A stretch of 64,000 nt of DNA. It comes from Plenodomus lindquistii. Its lineage: Eukaryota > Ascomycota > Dothideomycetes > Pleosporales > Leptosphaeriaceae. Position numbers and translations under genes: made by a program. The notes below the pieces were generated by a model that had not been told where the DNA came from, searched no databases, and worked only from the letters and a program-made list of their open reading frames with translations. This document shows, one piece after another, positions 34,513 through 47,027 of this stretch (position 1 is its first letter; each line of letters starts with the position of its first letter). The stretch covers positions 434,001 to 498,000 of the forward strand of contig JANUWI010000017.1 of the NCBI GenBank assembly GCA_025504975.1, in the 5' to 3' direction.

Positions 34513-36150
34513 ATGAACACACTGTTAGTGATTGGAGTTTTTGTTTTCATTATTTTATATTTAATCCCCGGTATACTATTACGTGCCACCCAACATGTCA
34601 ATGAACCATGTCTCCTCCAAACCCGCCTGCCATTCTTTGACTCTACTATTGGGATACTACGCTACCGAGGCGGCTACTTCTCGACATTAAGGTACCACCA
34701 TTTCTGAATTTGCGAAGAATTCTACTAAGATCATGTCTACCAGGAAGCAATATCATGTAACTATACACACCCTGCGAACGCCGTTCCAGCGACTATACAT
34801 CGTGCACGCGCCGCATTTAATTCGCGCCATTCAGAGTAAAGCCAATGCCATGAATTTTGTTTCAAACCTGCTGGAATTTGGCATGATCTTCAGCGGACTG
34901 CATAGAGACTCTCAAGATTCACTTCGTAAAGCCTTTAGGCTGGAGGGTAACGGGTTCACGATGAGCGTTCATAAGTACCTTTTGTCTGGCCCATCGCTTC
35001 ATAACGCGACTAAGACGGCGATTGATAGAATGAGTGCGAGCATACCAAACAGCTTCATACTCGACCGACAAGACGGACTGTTAAACCTGCTGGGTCACGA
35101 GCTGACCCTGGCTCTGACTGGAGCCATTTACGGACCAGAGAACCCATTTGACGACCCTGAAATCGAAGCAAGCTGGAAGTAGGTGTAGTGCGTACCTTTA
35201 GCTCGACCGTGCTTTAGTCTCTATGATGACACGATGCTAATCAAAGCGATAGAGACTTTCTTCCAGGCATCAGCCATTTGCTCTACAGTCCGATGCCGTC
35301 AATCACAGCACGCAAAGCACTGAGAGGTCGAAGTCGCATCATTGAATCTTTCAAAAGATACTTCGAGGCGGACGGTCACCTGCAAGCGTTCCCTATGATA
35401 CCCGAAATGTATGAGACCAACAAGCGTCATGGTCTTCTATTGGAAGAAGCGGCGAAGATGGAGATGGCGACATCACTCGCTATGCTCAGTAGTGGCACCA
35501 TTACTGCATTTTGGCTTTCGTTTCAAATTCTTTCAGATGTGGAGATACTACAGGCGGTGCGTGAGGAGCTTTTCGCGGTTAGCAACCAACAGCACGAAGA
35601 TGCGGGCCAACTTCCGCAGCTCAGAGTACTGAACTTGAAAGAGATCAAGACTAGCTGTCCAACTTTCATGGCGATGCTGAACGAGACTCTTCGCTTTCAC
35701 AGCTCCGTCATCAACATCAAGAAAGTGCAGCATGATACCACGCTCGCCAATCAATACCTACTCAAGAAGGACGGGATTGTAATGATTCCAGGCCAAAGCA
35801 TACACCACAATCCGGAAATCTGGGGCTCCATCGCCGACACCTTCGATCATCGGCGCTTCCTAACCCCCGATGCGGAAAGGAACCTTACAAGAACATCTGC
35901 GTTCCGACCGTTTGGAGCTGGAACATCCATGTGTCCCGGCCGACACTTCTCAACTAATGTCATTTTAAGCTTGGTCGCTATGGTTGTTCTGCAGTACAAT
36001 GTAGTACCGGTTGATGGAACGTGGACAGCACCAACGAAGCGAAATGCGGACTTGTGGAACGCGATGCCGAAACCTGATTGGGATATTGACGTACGACTTA
36101 TGAGGAACGCTGGATTTGGAAAGTCGCATTGGAAATTTTCTTGGTGTTAG
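34513..36150 (+). CDS. Cytochrome P450 monooxygenase
   Basis: Three exons, 34513-34691, 34744-35178 and 35253-36150, give 503 residues, normal for a microsomal P450. The N-terminal helix (about residues 3-20, LLVIGVFVFIILYLIPGILL) anchors it to the ER. The ExxR motif is ETLR near residue 349. The haem-binding loop is FGAGTSMCPGRHF with Cys near 432, matching FxxGxxxCxG. The I-helix reads SSGTITAFW, a weak form of the usual AGxxT. The acceptor of intron 2 is not unique; gcgatag at 35252 gives ASW-KDFLPGISHLLYSPMPS, which fits the usual spacing before the PS-x-TARKA stretch. The set of motifs recalls CYP7/CYP8-like fungal P450s. The substrate is unknown, and there is no biosynthetic backbone enzyme nearby. 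It lies about 0.5 kb from the repeat island. Confidence 0.88.
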
Positions 36151-36501
36151 AACGAGGGAGACAGTTAGACATGAGTTTAAGCATTGTGCTCATGCGCAAC
36201 ATGTCCCCGCAAATGATGCAACCGGTCTTTTTCATCGCAGCAACGCATCCAGCATGGTGATCGTTGCTCTGGTGATAATCTCTTGCGGCTTGACTTCCTT
36301 ACTGACGCTCGAATCGCTCAGTATGTCGCCTCGACAGATAAAATTCAGTCATCACGTGGTGCACTGTGATCAAGCATACGGTCAACAAAACACTGGGACA
36401 AAAGAAGCGCTATTTAGTGTTGAATATTTCCCTCGACCATGGGACATACTAGTTCAATTACGAGATGCTGAATTGGCGTCGCTTTTCTGCTCGATCTAGA
36501 A
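36151..36501. other. Intergenic region between convergent genes
   Basis: Holds the 3' ends of the P450 (plus) and the carboxypeptidase (minus). A frame that overlaps the P450 end (36116-36499) has no support. Confidence 0.5.
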
Positions 36502-38296
36502 TTACGAAGAGCCTCGCTTGACCCTACGAGCAGCGCTAGGGGTACTTGAAGGAGGCAACGGGACAAAGCTCTCAGTATGGGTTGAGGTGGCAGTACCATT
36601 GGTGCTATAGTCATCGGTGACGACCGCGCTGCCATCCGCGATAACGAGTTTGTTCAGCACTCGCCTGAAATGCTCGAGACTGGCGACAGGCTGGTAGTAA
36701 GGCACTTCGTGGCCCGCTTCGTATATACGGGTGAAGCTAAAGTTGCCATACTCCCTAACCTCACCGTATTCGACACCATCAACGAGGAATGGAGTGTAAC
36801 CTGCTGCATTGAAGGCCTCCGAATCAGTGTAGTTTGTAGAGAGCGAGACTGCTTCGCCTCCGAACCTTGAGGTAATGTTAGCGTTCGCAAATGGGTGTTT
36901 ACACTAGGGTACAGACCAGTTGCAAATGTAATCCGCATCTCCGTAAAGGAGTGCAACGCGGACGCCGTATCCTAAAATCTCGTTGAGATCCTCGATGAAA
37001 TTGGGGAACACAAAGTCTCCCGTGGAAGTGAAACCACGGGATACATTGCGTGCATTGGTGGATGTGTAGTTGATGTTCACACCGATAGCCTCTTGGGTGG
37101 ATGCAAGGTTGAGAAAGTCCATAAAGTAGTCTGGTGGGGTGGGATCATCGTACGGATGCCTGATGTCGTAGACTCCTCGTCCACCGAATGCGTAGTAAGG
37201 CTCTTCTACGAGTGACCGGCAAAGGTTCGTTGCGGAGGAACAGGTGAGTTGGCCGTATTCGGTAGCGCGGTCAGATTGCTTGCAGTATTCGATCTGATCG
37301 TGGCAACCTTCGGGCATATAGTATGCCTGCTTCATGAACGTGTAAATTGTATCATTGACGGCTTTGATGCCGTAAGTGTTGTTGACTGCGAATTCGGGGT
37401 AGTAAGGAGCCTGAATCTGTTCATCGATAATGCCGTTGATGATACCCAACGTATCCATTTGGAGCTCTACGCCAGCGATTGAGCCATTTTTGATCGCCTC
37501 GTTCTGCTGATAGAAATAGTTGTAAAATGCAGGTCCGTAGTGGCCGCCGTAGCTTCGCGGATTTAGCAAAAGCAACAAGCCTCGTGTGACTTAACGATCG
37601 CTTACCTCTCCGTCCAAAGGTTGAATGTGAAGTTGGTGATATCGGGATCCAGCTGAGGGCTGAGCTCGAGGAAAGCTTGGAGAATGTGCCACGCGCCTAT
37701 CGCTGCCGTATCGGTTGTGTTTGCTGTATCTGGGTCGACAAGAGAATATCTACCTTCGCTATCATTGCGTGTAGTCTCATAGGAAAACCCGACGCCGACT
37801 GGTTGGGACAGAAATAGCATGTTACTTTCCTCGTTCCAAGCATAGGGATTAAGTTCCGTTTGTAGATCTTCGGTCACATTACAAGGTCCCAGCTCTTGAA
37901 ATAGTCCAATCAACGAATCGCTACCGGGGCCTAAGACATTAGCCCTAGATACACACGAGGCTCATCAATACAAGGCTGGGCGGATTGCGTACCTCCATTC
38001 AACCACAGAGTAAGCGGCTTAGTCTGTGGCTCGTGCCGTGCTTCGAAGAACCAGAAGAACATATTCTGGGTCGGAGAGAGGCTGATATAGCCCGCATAAT
38101 CATCCACATTTTCCGTTGTTTCGCAAACACCCGCTTTTCCAGGTTGTTTGTATCGAATCTCCGCGCCTTGTTGCGAAGTAATCGTTGTTACTCCCGTTGG
38201 ATCCGCAGGCACCTGCCTCTCTCGTAGGAAAGGTGTACGTGCTGTACAGAGAGTCGCAGATGCCAAAATGGCGCCAAGTTGCAAGAAGCGTGCCAT
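36502..38296 (-). CDS. Secreted serine carboxypeptidase, family S10
   Basis: Four exons on the minus strand, 38296-37993, 37930-37606, 37552-36917 and 36865-36502, give 542 residues. I start at 38296 because MARFLQLGAILASATLCTA is a signal peptide; an in-frame upstream ATG at 38350 would bury it. S10 enzymes remove C-terminal residues from peptides, in vacuoles or outside the cell. The catalytic triad is present: Ser 210 in ESYGG, Asp 415 in GDADYICNW and His 474 in AGHEVP. The substrate-binding LTLWLNGGPGSDSLIGL motif spans intron 1. Many N-x-S/T sites suggest glycosylation. Intron 3 has an atypical donor (gtctgt), accepted because it restores the NWFGGEAV junction. A Ser/Thr-rich tail without an evident retention signal favours secretion. 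Confidence 0.93.
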
Positions 38297-41200
38297 AATT
38301 GAAGCCTTCGGTCTGGGGAAAGGATTGGCAAATAACTTGGCCTGGAGCAATGTATGTGGCTGCCAGACAGCTACTTATGTACTTGCTAGGCTGCGGAACC
38401 CGATAGCAGGGTAACTTGGTATGGGCCAGGCTGGTATATACCCAGGCCCACCACCCCGAGCCCGTCTCAAAGTCGAGTTCATCATCATAGGATGCGGACC
38501 GTGGCACGTCTCACAGCAATTTAGTCTGAATTAGGCAGTTGTTCTATTGGTTTCTGACCTTCATTGGACGGACGGCTGGCTTGTAGTGAAGATTGCAAGG
38601 CTATGCATCGGCAACAATACTAGGATCGCCAGTGCATTATTAGGTTACGTCAGCGAATGTATCTCGGCTGTGTGACTGTGTTTCTCTACACCGCCTAGAG
38701 GCCGGGAAACGACTGAACTGTACGATAAGCCTATTGACTTAAACCTGTAGAAATTGGCGTCTCAAAGCTTGAAGCTTAAGATCTGATTTTAAAAACTGCA
38801 AGGGATTCAACTAAGCAGCTGCTTCGTCCCTCATTGTCCGTAACGGGATTCCGCACAATGCTGTAAGCTTACTGTTTGTCTAACGCAAAGAGGCAGCTCC
38901 CAATGCGCAGCGGCAAAATAAGACAGCACAGCCAATGCTTAACGTGCTTGTCCCGGTCCCATGAAGCTTATCTACGTCATTATCATCACCGCACGGTGCT
39001 GGAGGATGGTGGCCGAGCGCAACGTCGTGTAAAGAGCGGAGTTGGCAATTGTGAGAGGGAACGGGCGGAAGGCCCGGCTGGGCAAGGTACGGTAATTCCC
39101 CGCCTTAAAGAAGCTCGAACCTCCCCAACGCCCCTGCCGTACAACGAACAGCACATGGCAGGACTGGGTCGCGGTACTTGGGTGATACACACGTGCTGCT
39201 GGCCAAGCCGTGTGATCCGCAAACGTCTCCCTGGGAGTCAAGAGACCATCGACAACCTCCGTACAACGCTCGCTAATGTTCGCCGTAAGAACGGTGTTTA
39301 GCTGGTACCGACCACGGTCACTATCAGCCCCCCTGTAAGCGGAAGAGTGGCGCCGATGATAGATTGGAAGACCATGGAATGACGGCTCAACATTCATTCG
39401 ACATTGGATGTTTGATATTCAGACACAATAGGCGGAGTGTCTGATTGTCACGTGACGCCTTCATCCTTAGCAGCCTTTCGAGTTTTTGCCTCCATCTATC
39501 AAAGATGACCACTCAAATAGTAATAAACTAGAATAAGAGATAAATTCAAAAATTGCCTTCGATAACAAGAGTCACGATAATGGAGCGAATCTCAGACCCA
39601 ATCCACACTAAGTGATGCGTCCGAAAGTGCACATCAAAGTAAAAGACCTCTCACCCAAGGATCGCAAGTCACAACTGTAACTACTACTCTGTTCTGACAT
39701 AATTGCAAGAAAAATGGGAAGCTTGGCTGAGCCCTTCCACGTATAGCAGCTGTTAATAGTATCACAGCAAGTAAGACACAATCGAAGCAATTGACAAATC
39801 ACAGCCGGGATTCCTTTCGCCAGCTCGGATAGCTCTCTTGTCCGAGTATAAGAAGGGGGCCGAACCACAGAGTCACAGCTCGAACCTTTCTTGGACTTTT
39901 CTTTCATTGTATCTGCAGTCTCGGCGCCTTGTCAAAGTATACAGCAATACCTTTCTTAGCAAAGCCCGTTCATTCTTCAAGCACAACATTCAGCGAGCGG
40001 AGGCCGTGCAGGTGATATCCCTACGCTGGGCCAGATTTGGCACCATTATGCCGTCTCGCCGTCTCGTCCCCGTGCCTTATGTTTCCCGCACTACCATCGC
40101 TATACTTCTCACACACCGTTTCAGCACGTCTGATCTGCTTCGTCGTAGTCACGATCAACTTGACAAGATCGTCGCTAAGCCACAAGACGTTGACCTGGCG
40201 AATACTGTAGGCACTTACTTGTCTCCAGGATAAAGGTGACATTCTAGAGAGAGTCGAAAAAGACATGAAAGCAAGGGATGCTATTTTCAATGCGGAAAGT
40301 GTTCACGAACGACGTTAAACTCGCCAGAATTTCAATTCAAAGACGGGTTCAAACAAAAGGTCCGCTTGACGACATACGAATACCTTCCCTTATCAGCTCT
40401 CAACGGGGCGGATGAAGCTGCATAAACAATACTTGCAAAACAGCCTCTAGTCACTGATAACAAAGGTTAAATCATTGCCAGAAGACTGTTCCAGGGGTGT
40501 TTTGTCTGTATTTAAAGCTTATGGACACCGATGCAGCAATCGTTCGCGAGCGTGCCTTGATAGCTTTCGTTGTGCCTAATTACAGAGGGCTAAAGTAGAA
40601 CCCGCGTACTTCTGAGCCCGTGCAACACTGCATAAACCATGGACATGCGGTGGTTTGCATGTTTGTCTGCCCGACAAGACGGAAGGAACTCTCCTCTTAA
40701 TCTCGTCATAGCGAAGAGCCAGAGTTCTGACCAAACTAAGCTAGGACTCCAGTGACAGGGCGGGCTCCATACGACACTCGATCGCTCGCGGAGACAGCTC
40801 ACAGTATGTACGCAGCTATTGGCCTTATTAAACAGGAGACAGACTAAGAGCGCGAAGGGAAGTTCCGGTACTGCTGTTATTCATCTCCCCTCGCCATCAC
40901 CCGGGAGATTATCAATAAGAAAGGAGCAGTTGCTGATCACAATTTGACTTCGGTAAAATGCATAGCAAACAAGCAGAGGTGAGGTCGCATATATCACTTG
41001 TTCAACCTTTTTGGAATCTCAGCACGCACTAGGACACAAAGGCTTTGATACGGCGGCCGCGGTCAACGTTATCTCCGAAGACGGTGATACAACATGTACC
41101 CGAGAGTTGGAAGCAGGCGCAAATGGGCACTTCGATATTCACCGACATGCAACACTTCGGCTATCTTCTGGGTACAAGCACTCATCAAACGATCTAGCGA

Positions 41201-42003
41201 CGCTTAGCGTGCTCAAGTCCAAACGATTGAGTTCAGACATCTGGACGCGTCAAGCCTGGTGCCTAGACAGATGACAGAGAGCAGAGACGTCTGGTTCGGA
41301 GCATTGCGGTTGTCGCGTCTGTCAAATGTGACAAGTGTCTGCACGGTACATAATAACACGGTTGAGGTCGCATAAACATAGTAGGTAAACAGCAAGCGTC
41401 CATGCTACTGTATCGAAGCAAGCAGTTTGCCAGTATCAAATTTGGTAGGGTTAGCAAATACATTGTGAAGTGACATCGATTACCATTATTGCGCTCTGTC
41501 ACGAATGTACCCTGCATGGGACTTCGATCAGCATGAATGCCCCATCCCACAAGCGCACTGTATAGACGACTTCGATATACCATCGTTCTGTATTTCATTT
41601 GAAGCTGATCAAGTGTCAAGGTGTGTGAATACCAGCCAACGCTCTAATTGTCGTCACTACCATTAAGATCGAACACCTTGAAAATCCCACTTCTCGCAAT
41701 CTCAGCTCATGAGCGATAAAGTATTAGCTACGTGAAGCAAAATGATTGTGCGTATAACACTCTATCAGAACCACGCAATGATAAACAAGACAAAAAGTGT
41801 AATACGCACGACATATATCTAGTCATGCAGCCTCATAGCCGTTGAAAAATTCAACGCCAGTAAATGCTCAATTATAACTCCTGGAAATGCATATGTGCAC
41901 GACGCTTGCTAAATGCCACGACAGGAAAGAATGAAATTGAAAGGGGTTGAGAAAAATGATAGAGTGTTAGGGGAGGTGCAGGGCCAGTTAATGCCTGTAG
42001 CCC
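38297..42003. other. Long gene-poor region
   Basis: 3.7 kb between the carboxypeptidase start and the 3' end of the Prm10-type gene. Several frames of 100-140 codons occur (38876-39301 plus, 38972-39397 minus, 39838-40233 plus, 41263-41619 minus), but they overlap, lack domains, and I call none with confidence. The stretch 40048-40319 may hide a small spliced gene (see findings). Base composition is ordinary and I see no repeat structure. Confidence 0.4.
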
Positions 42004-44820
42004 CTAGAAGCTGAACAAGCCAGAGCGCCTTTTGCCAAGTGGGTAAACAATAAGTGCAGCGAGGAACAGACCAACTGTGATACCTATGGCAATCTGAATG
42101 ACAGAGAAACCGACATCGAGAGCAATACTGTTGATGGTGCTCGAGCCGCCCACTTCAACAGTGCTCACGGTCGTATTTCCGGTGCTGTTGCGGACGATCT
42201 GGTCGGCGGATGTGAGACCTTGGACTAGCGAGCCTTGGACGCTGAGACCAGAGGGAACCTGCACGAAGATTGCGGGCAACATGGCTGCTGCTGCTAGACC
42301 GTAGCCAATCTTACGGGTATGTGGGACAAATCTAGAGCGTGTTAGTCGTGAACTCAAAATAGACACACGACATCGTATGACTTACTCGCTCACTGAACTT
42401 GCCCTGGATGTGGTCTGGCTACCACTGTTTGTAGGGTCGTACTGGGAACGTTCGACCTTGTGTGTACGGAGGGGACCGTGACTCTTCCTGCGATAGATTT
42501 TGCGTACCTTCACGAAGTGAGGGCGGATCTTGTATTCCCAAGTATCGAGACTCCAGTTTTCGACGTGTCGGCCGAAGCGAGCGTGAGCATTGGCGGCGAT
42601 ACCAATGGCTAGAGCGCCGAGCGTGTTGCTAACCTGCGCATTGCTCTTAAAGTACTTGGAGGAATGGAAGTTGACAACCCAGCCGATGAAGGCGATCACC
42701 GTCATGGACGGGATTTGCTTGTACTTGGCCTGGTTGACGATCATAAGGCAGATGGCGAATGCGGGTACGAAGAGGTAGTAGAAGTTGGTCGACATTGGCT
42801 CGTGGCATGTTGTCCTCGATGTGGCGTTGCTGTCCATCATGCCGTAGAGTACGGTGCCAATGGTGATACCGAAGCCAAGGAAGAGCGAGTAGATAATAGC
42901 GTAGACCATGCGGACAGAACCGGCGACGATGTGCTTACTTTGCAGTTCCAGTGACGCGCACAGTACCATGAAACCGGGAAGAATCAAGGCGATACTAGAT
43001 TGAGCCATGGCGCTGAAGCAGAAAATCTCCTTGCCGTCATGTCTGATCGATCCCAAGGCTCGAGCCGCGAAGCTGGTGAGCACCGAGGCACCAATTTCGA
43101 AAACGTTGCTGATCAGATCGTTACCAGGCGCGACGATAAGCTGCAACCAACCAATCATGCATCCGAGCAGGAAGCAAAATGGCAAATCGATGAAGCGAGC
43201 CTGGAAAGCGAACGGACCGACGGTCGCAGATGCGAAGCCATAGCACAAGACCCTGAGCCATCGCGAAAATTTGTCCTTCCGAGTCATGATGGCGTCAAGA
43301 CGTGGTGTGGCTTCTTCAACATTTATCCGGTCGTGGACTACCTCTTTATAAATTTCGTGAACATCGCGCAGCTTGCCAAGATCAACTCCCTGGCTGGTTC
43401 GAACAAGCTTAACTTCACTGGTGTGAACGGAGGAGTCGTCAAACGCAACGATCATGCAGCCAGGCATGTAGAGAAACTGGGCTTCGATCTCCAGGACGCG
43501 CGATGACATGTTGAGATACTCTTCAAGTCGATGCGTAGGCGCTCCATACATCATGAGCGCTTTGCAAAGCTTGCGTAGATAGTTCTGCCTCGCCAGGGTG
43601 CCAGCCAAATGGATTTTGATCTTGATTTCGTTCTCGCGACGCTTGGCTCTCTTGAAGGGCAGGATCGACTCATCGGATTTGGACCGCTTGCCCATACCTG
43701 GTCGAGCCTTCTTGATTTGCTCTTCAAACTCATGACCAAGCTCACTTTGTGCTGGGGTGGCAAGGCTGTGAGCAGATGATCCGACCAACTGAGAGATGGA
43801 TGTTCCGGATTGGTTGGCATGGTGGCGACTGAACCATGGGCGTCCACCTCGTGGTGTGGAGTAGCCGGAAACGGGAGGCGAAGAATTGGGCGAGTTAGCT
43901 GCCGTCGAAGCGCCGCTGAAGGTATTACCACTGAGTGTTCGGACATGACCAGGCTTGGTTGGAGGTTTAATGACATGGCTCATTGGTACTTGGGCAGCGT
44001 TCTGGGCTCGCAAAATAGTGCCTAGCACGCCGGTGCGATACTTCGAAGGACGTGAGACATGCTCGTCCTCTACCTCGATGGCATCAGGGGTCACCTGACC
44101 AGACTGGAGAGGGGCATCTGTGTGGTACAAGAGATCGTCACTGCTGATCGTCGTTTGCCCTTGATCGGCGCGCACAGTGTGCTGACGTAGAAGCGCTGAA
44201 GCACGTTTCATGAATTGCGGATCCTCGTCTTCGTCAGTAGTTTCACCCACTGATTCATAAGCCCGTGCCATATGCTGTAGCTCCACAGGAGGTGAGAGCA
44301 GTTCTCGCGAATTGCGACGTGAAACTGGTGCGGAGAAGGTGCCAACGGACTTTGACAACCTTGCTGCGCGTCTCTGAGCAGCGATTCCAGATCTTTCCTT
44401 AAGCTCGGCGCCTACTGACGGCTGTCCAGCATCCTCGTCATCGTCAAAAGGATTGGTCGGTTGGTCGTTCAGGAAGAACTCGGGAGGGGTACGCGCGGCT
44501 TTTCGGATTGCTGGTCGAGGTCTCTGAACATCCTTTGGAGGCGCAACGCCTTCCTGGGCTTCTTGTGGGTATTCCTGGCCAAGAGCTAGTCGAAGTGACT
44601 CTCGCATCTTCTGGAGATCGTCATGTGAGACGTCCGAACGCTGGAGCGGTGTGTTGTGGCCAGCGGAACCGGTATCGACAGGAGACACAATCGAAGATGG
44701 TCTCACAGCTGGCCCCTCAGCAATGAAGCCGACACGCTTTCGACCTGGAGTGGCAGACGTGTGATCGTCGGTGTCAAAAGGGGCCTGCTGAGATGGCCCG
44801 GAATTCTGTGAGGGGTCCAT
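42004..44820 (-). CDS. Prm10/ThrE-type membrane protein (DUF1212)
   Basis: Two exons on the minus strand, 44820-42386 and 42331-42004 (intron gtaagt...ctctag, 54 nt), give 920 residues. The first 380 residues are polar and low-complexity, probably a cytoplasmic disordered domain. From about residue 390 comes the ThrE/DUF1212 domain, starting ARQNYLRKLCKALMMYGAP and including the RLEEYL and FDDSSVHTSEV segments. About ten transmembrane helices follow, the last ones encoded by exon 2 (for example IALDVGFSVIQIAIGITVGLFLAA). Bacterial ThrE exports threonine; yeast Prm10 is a pheromone-regulated relative without a defined substrate. Transport of amino or other small organic acids is inference. Confidence 0.9.
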
Positions 44821-47027
44821 AGCGTCATGTACCGTGCGGAGACTATGTGCAATCGAGCAAGTACTTCAGTTAGCCACAAAATATGGCTGCACCACGACGA
44901 CCACTGAAATGCTGGCTTTCTTGACCCTGACCCGGTGGATAATGTATCGCACGCGGAGGCTCCTAGCCGCCGGAGTCCAACGGAGGACTTGATGGTGGGA
45001 TCCGATTATTGCACCTAGTGGCAGATCCTGGATGCAATATGGGTTTGTCTGTCCAGATGATGGAAAAAGTAAACGGGTATTAATGGGTCCTAAACCGGAT
45101 GAGCGGCCTCGTCGGAGAACTAGTCGTCTATTGCTTGCTGTTGTTTGGAGGCAGTGATCACTCGGATGACGAAGTTCCTAAGGAGTAGGCACGTAGAGAT
45201 GAAAGGAGAAGTTGTTTCCCTTGCGTGGGATTGATAAGGGTGTCTACATTAGCGTGGACATAATATTGCACGTATTGTTGGGAGGCGAGCAGACAGGTCA
45301 AAGTCGATCCCAACCGTGCCGAATGTGCCAAGGGTCCCAATTTTATTTTTCGATTCCGCGGCCAGAATGTTCGGTGTGGTTGTTCGTCAGCTCTGGGCTA
45401 GCAGGAGCGTTGTGGATCAGTCAATGCAGGGAACCTGGGAGTTCGGGAACGCCAAAGATGCACAACAAGGCCCCCGGAATACTACCAAACTCTGTTGCAG
45501 GGAAGTGGCTGCGGGAGTGGGTGCGTTGGTGTAAGATGATAGTTAGCGACCGCAAGATCCGATACACAACATTGAGGGTTGCCGCAACAGCTCCAGATAA
45601 GAACGCCGTCGGTTCGCCGAAAGCGAAAAGTCTTCAGACATGCTTTGCTGGCCGCTTTTGAGCGAGACAGACTGTAGACATTAGCTTTGGCACCGCGCTC
45701 ATCGCGCGCACGAACGGGGCGACACATGACGGAGAGCAGGCACCCACCGTACTGGGGAGGATTTGCATGTGCCTGTTCTCATGGTGCAGTCGAGACGCCA
45801 GAAAAGTGGACGTGTTGTACCAAAGCTCGGTGTTATTCTGGTTGAGGAAGCCCAGATAAGGAGACGGTGGGTATAAAATGGGTCGTCCGAGCCTGGCAGT
45901 GCACATCCTTCCATGATTGGTACCCAAGGGGCATCGTGGGAGTCGGCTGGTGATGATACATAAGCTGGTGGAGCGGTGCCACCGTGATTGCGGCCCAGAA
46001 CCGGACCGCCACTGCGCAGCAGCATTGTACTGACTCAAGATGGGCAACAAAGCAGTCTGGACATGAAGTGTGACTGCAAGACGATTGGCATGTCAGTGCG
46101 ATGGCAAGTTGTTTCTTATCGGTGTCGTTGAGATGGTGGCGGCAGGAGGCTGAAAAACCCTAGTAGGCTAGGAAAGCTTGTTTGCCCGGCGGCTGCGGGA
46201 GCCCCTGCGCTTCTCTCAACAGTTACATGGTTTACAACACGAGCTGATAGCGTCTCAATGTCGCCATGTTGGGTGTTTTGTTGTGTTTTGTCTGAGAGGG
46301 GATGGAAATGACGCGGCGTGTGTTGTTTTTAGCAGCCGCAGAGCCGCGGCACACGCGACACGAGGCAAGGCGCAGCGGCGACTCTTTGCTCGTTGCAGCA
46401 CACCACCCAATGTGGTTCGACGCTCTTCTGCAACAACCATTCGTCATAGCTGACGTGGGGGGTTGACGCTTGACAGACAGACAGCATCCGTACCAACGCC
46501 CGTGAGCCGTTGTGGGTCTCCCAAACCAGGGCTCGGCCGCATGCAGCCACCAAGACGCGTCTCGTGACCATACGTCATACGCCATCTGGTCTCTTTGTAT
46601 GCGGTTTCGCCTGCTTGGGGCGCTTCTCGATACCCCCGCCGCATCTCCACCGACAGCCTTGGAAGGGCAAGTACTGTCAGGTAGCTGTCGCGCTCTAGCC
46701 TCTAGGTGTAGGTGTAGGTGTAGGGCTCCGGCTGTCGCGCTCCAAGGCAGCTCACGTGCAGCAGACAACGCTAGCGCTCGGCCATACGATCTGCCGCTGC
46801 CGAACGGCCCATGTGGGGCATGCCATCTCCGACTCCTTCCCCGCAGCGCTCTCCAGCGGAAACAGTGCTGGACGGGGATGGGACTGGAGAAGCTGGCCCG
46901 CTCAGAGGGGTAGACGCCCCACAGCCCTGTTGGTGATGAGGGCGCAACTGATTGATACTTGAGGAGACGCCGACTCCAGACCCAACAGTAGGTGTGACAG
47001 ACGTACAGAGCACAGAGACGCACCAAT
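44821..47027. other. Gene-poor region, 2.2 kb
   Basis: Separates the Prm10-type gene (minus) from the FAD monooxygenase (plus), so it holds both promoters. The part from 46200 to 46950 is GC-rich and has long open frames on the minus strand (46232-47041), but their composition (Arg/Ser/Trp/Cys-rich) looks like non-coding GC-rich DNA. A short ggtgta repeat sits at 46703-46722. Confidence 0.5.

Noticed and set aside
46703..46722. ggtgta tandem copies as an internal telomere-like tract
   Set aside because: Only about three units, and not the TTAGGG repeat expected in filamentous ascomycetes.
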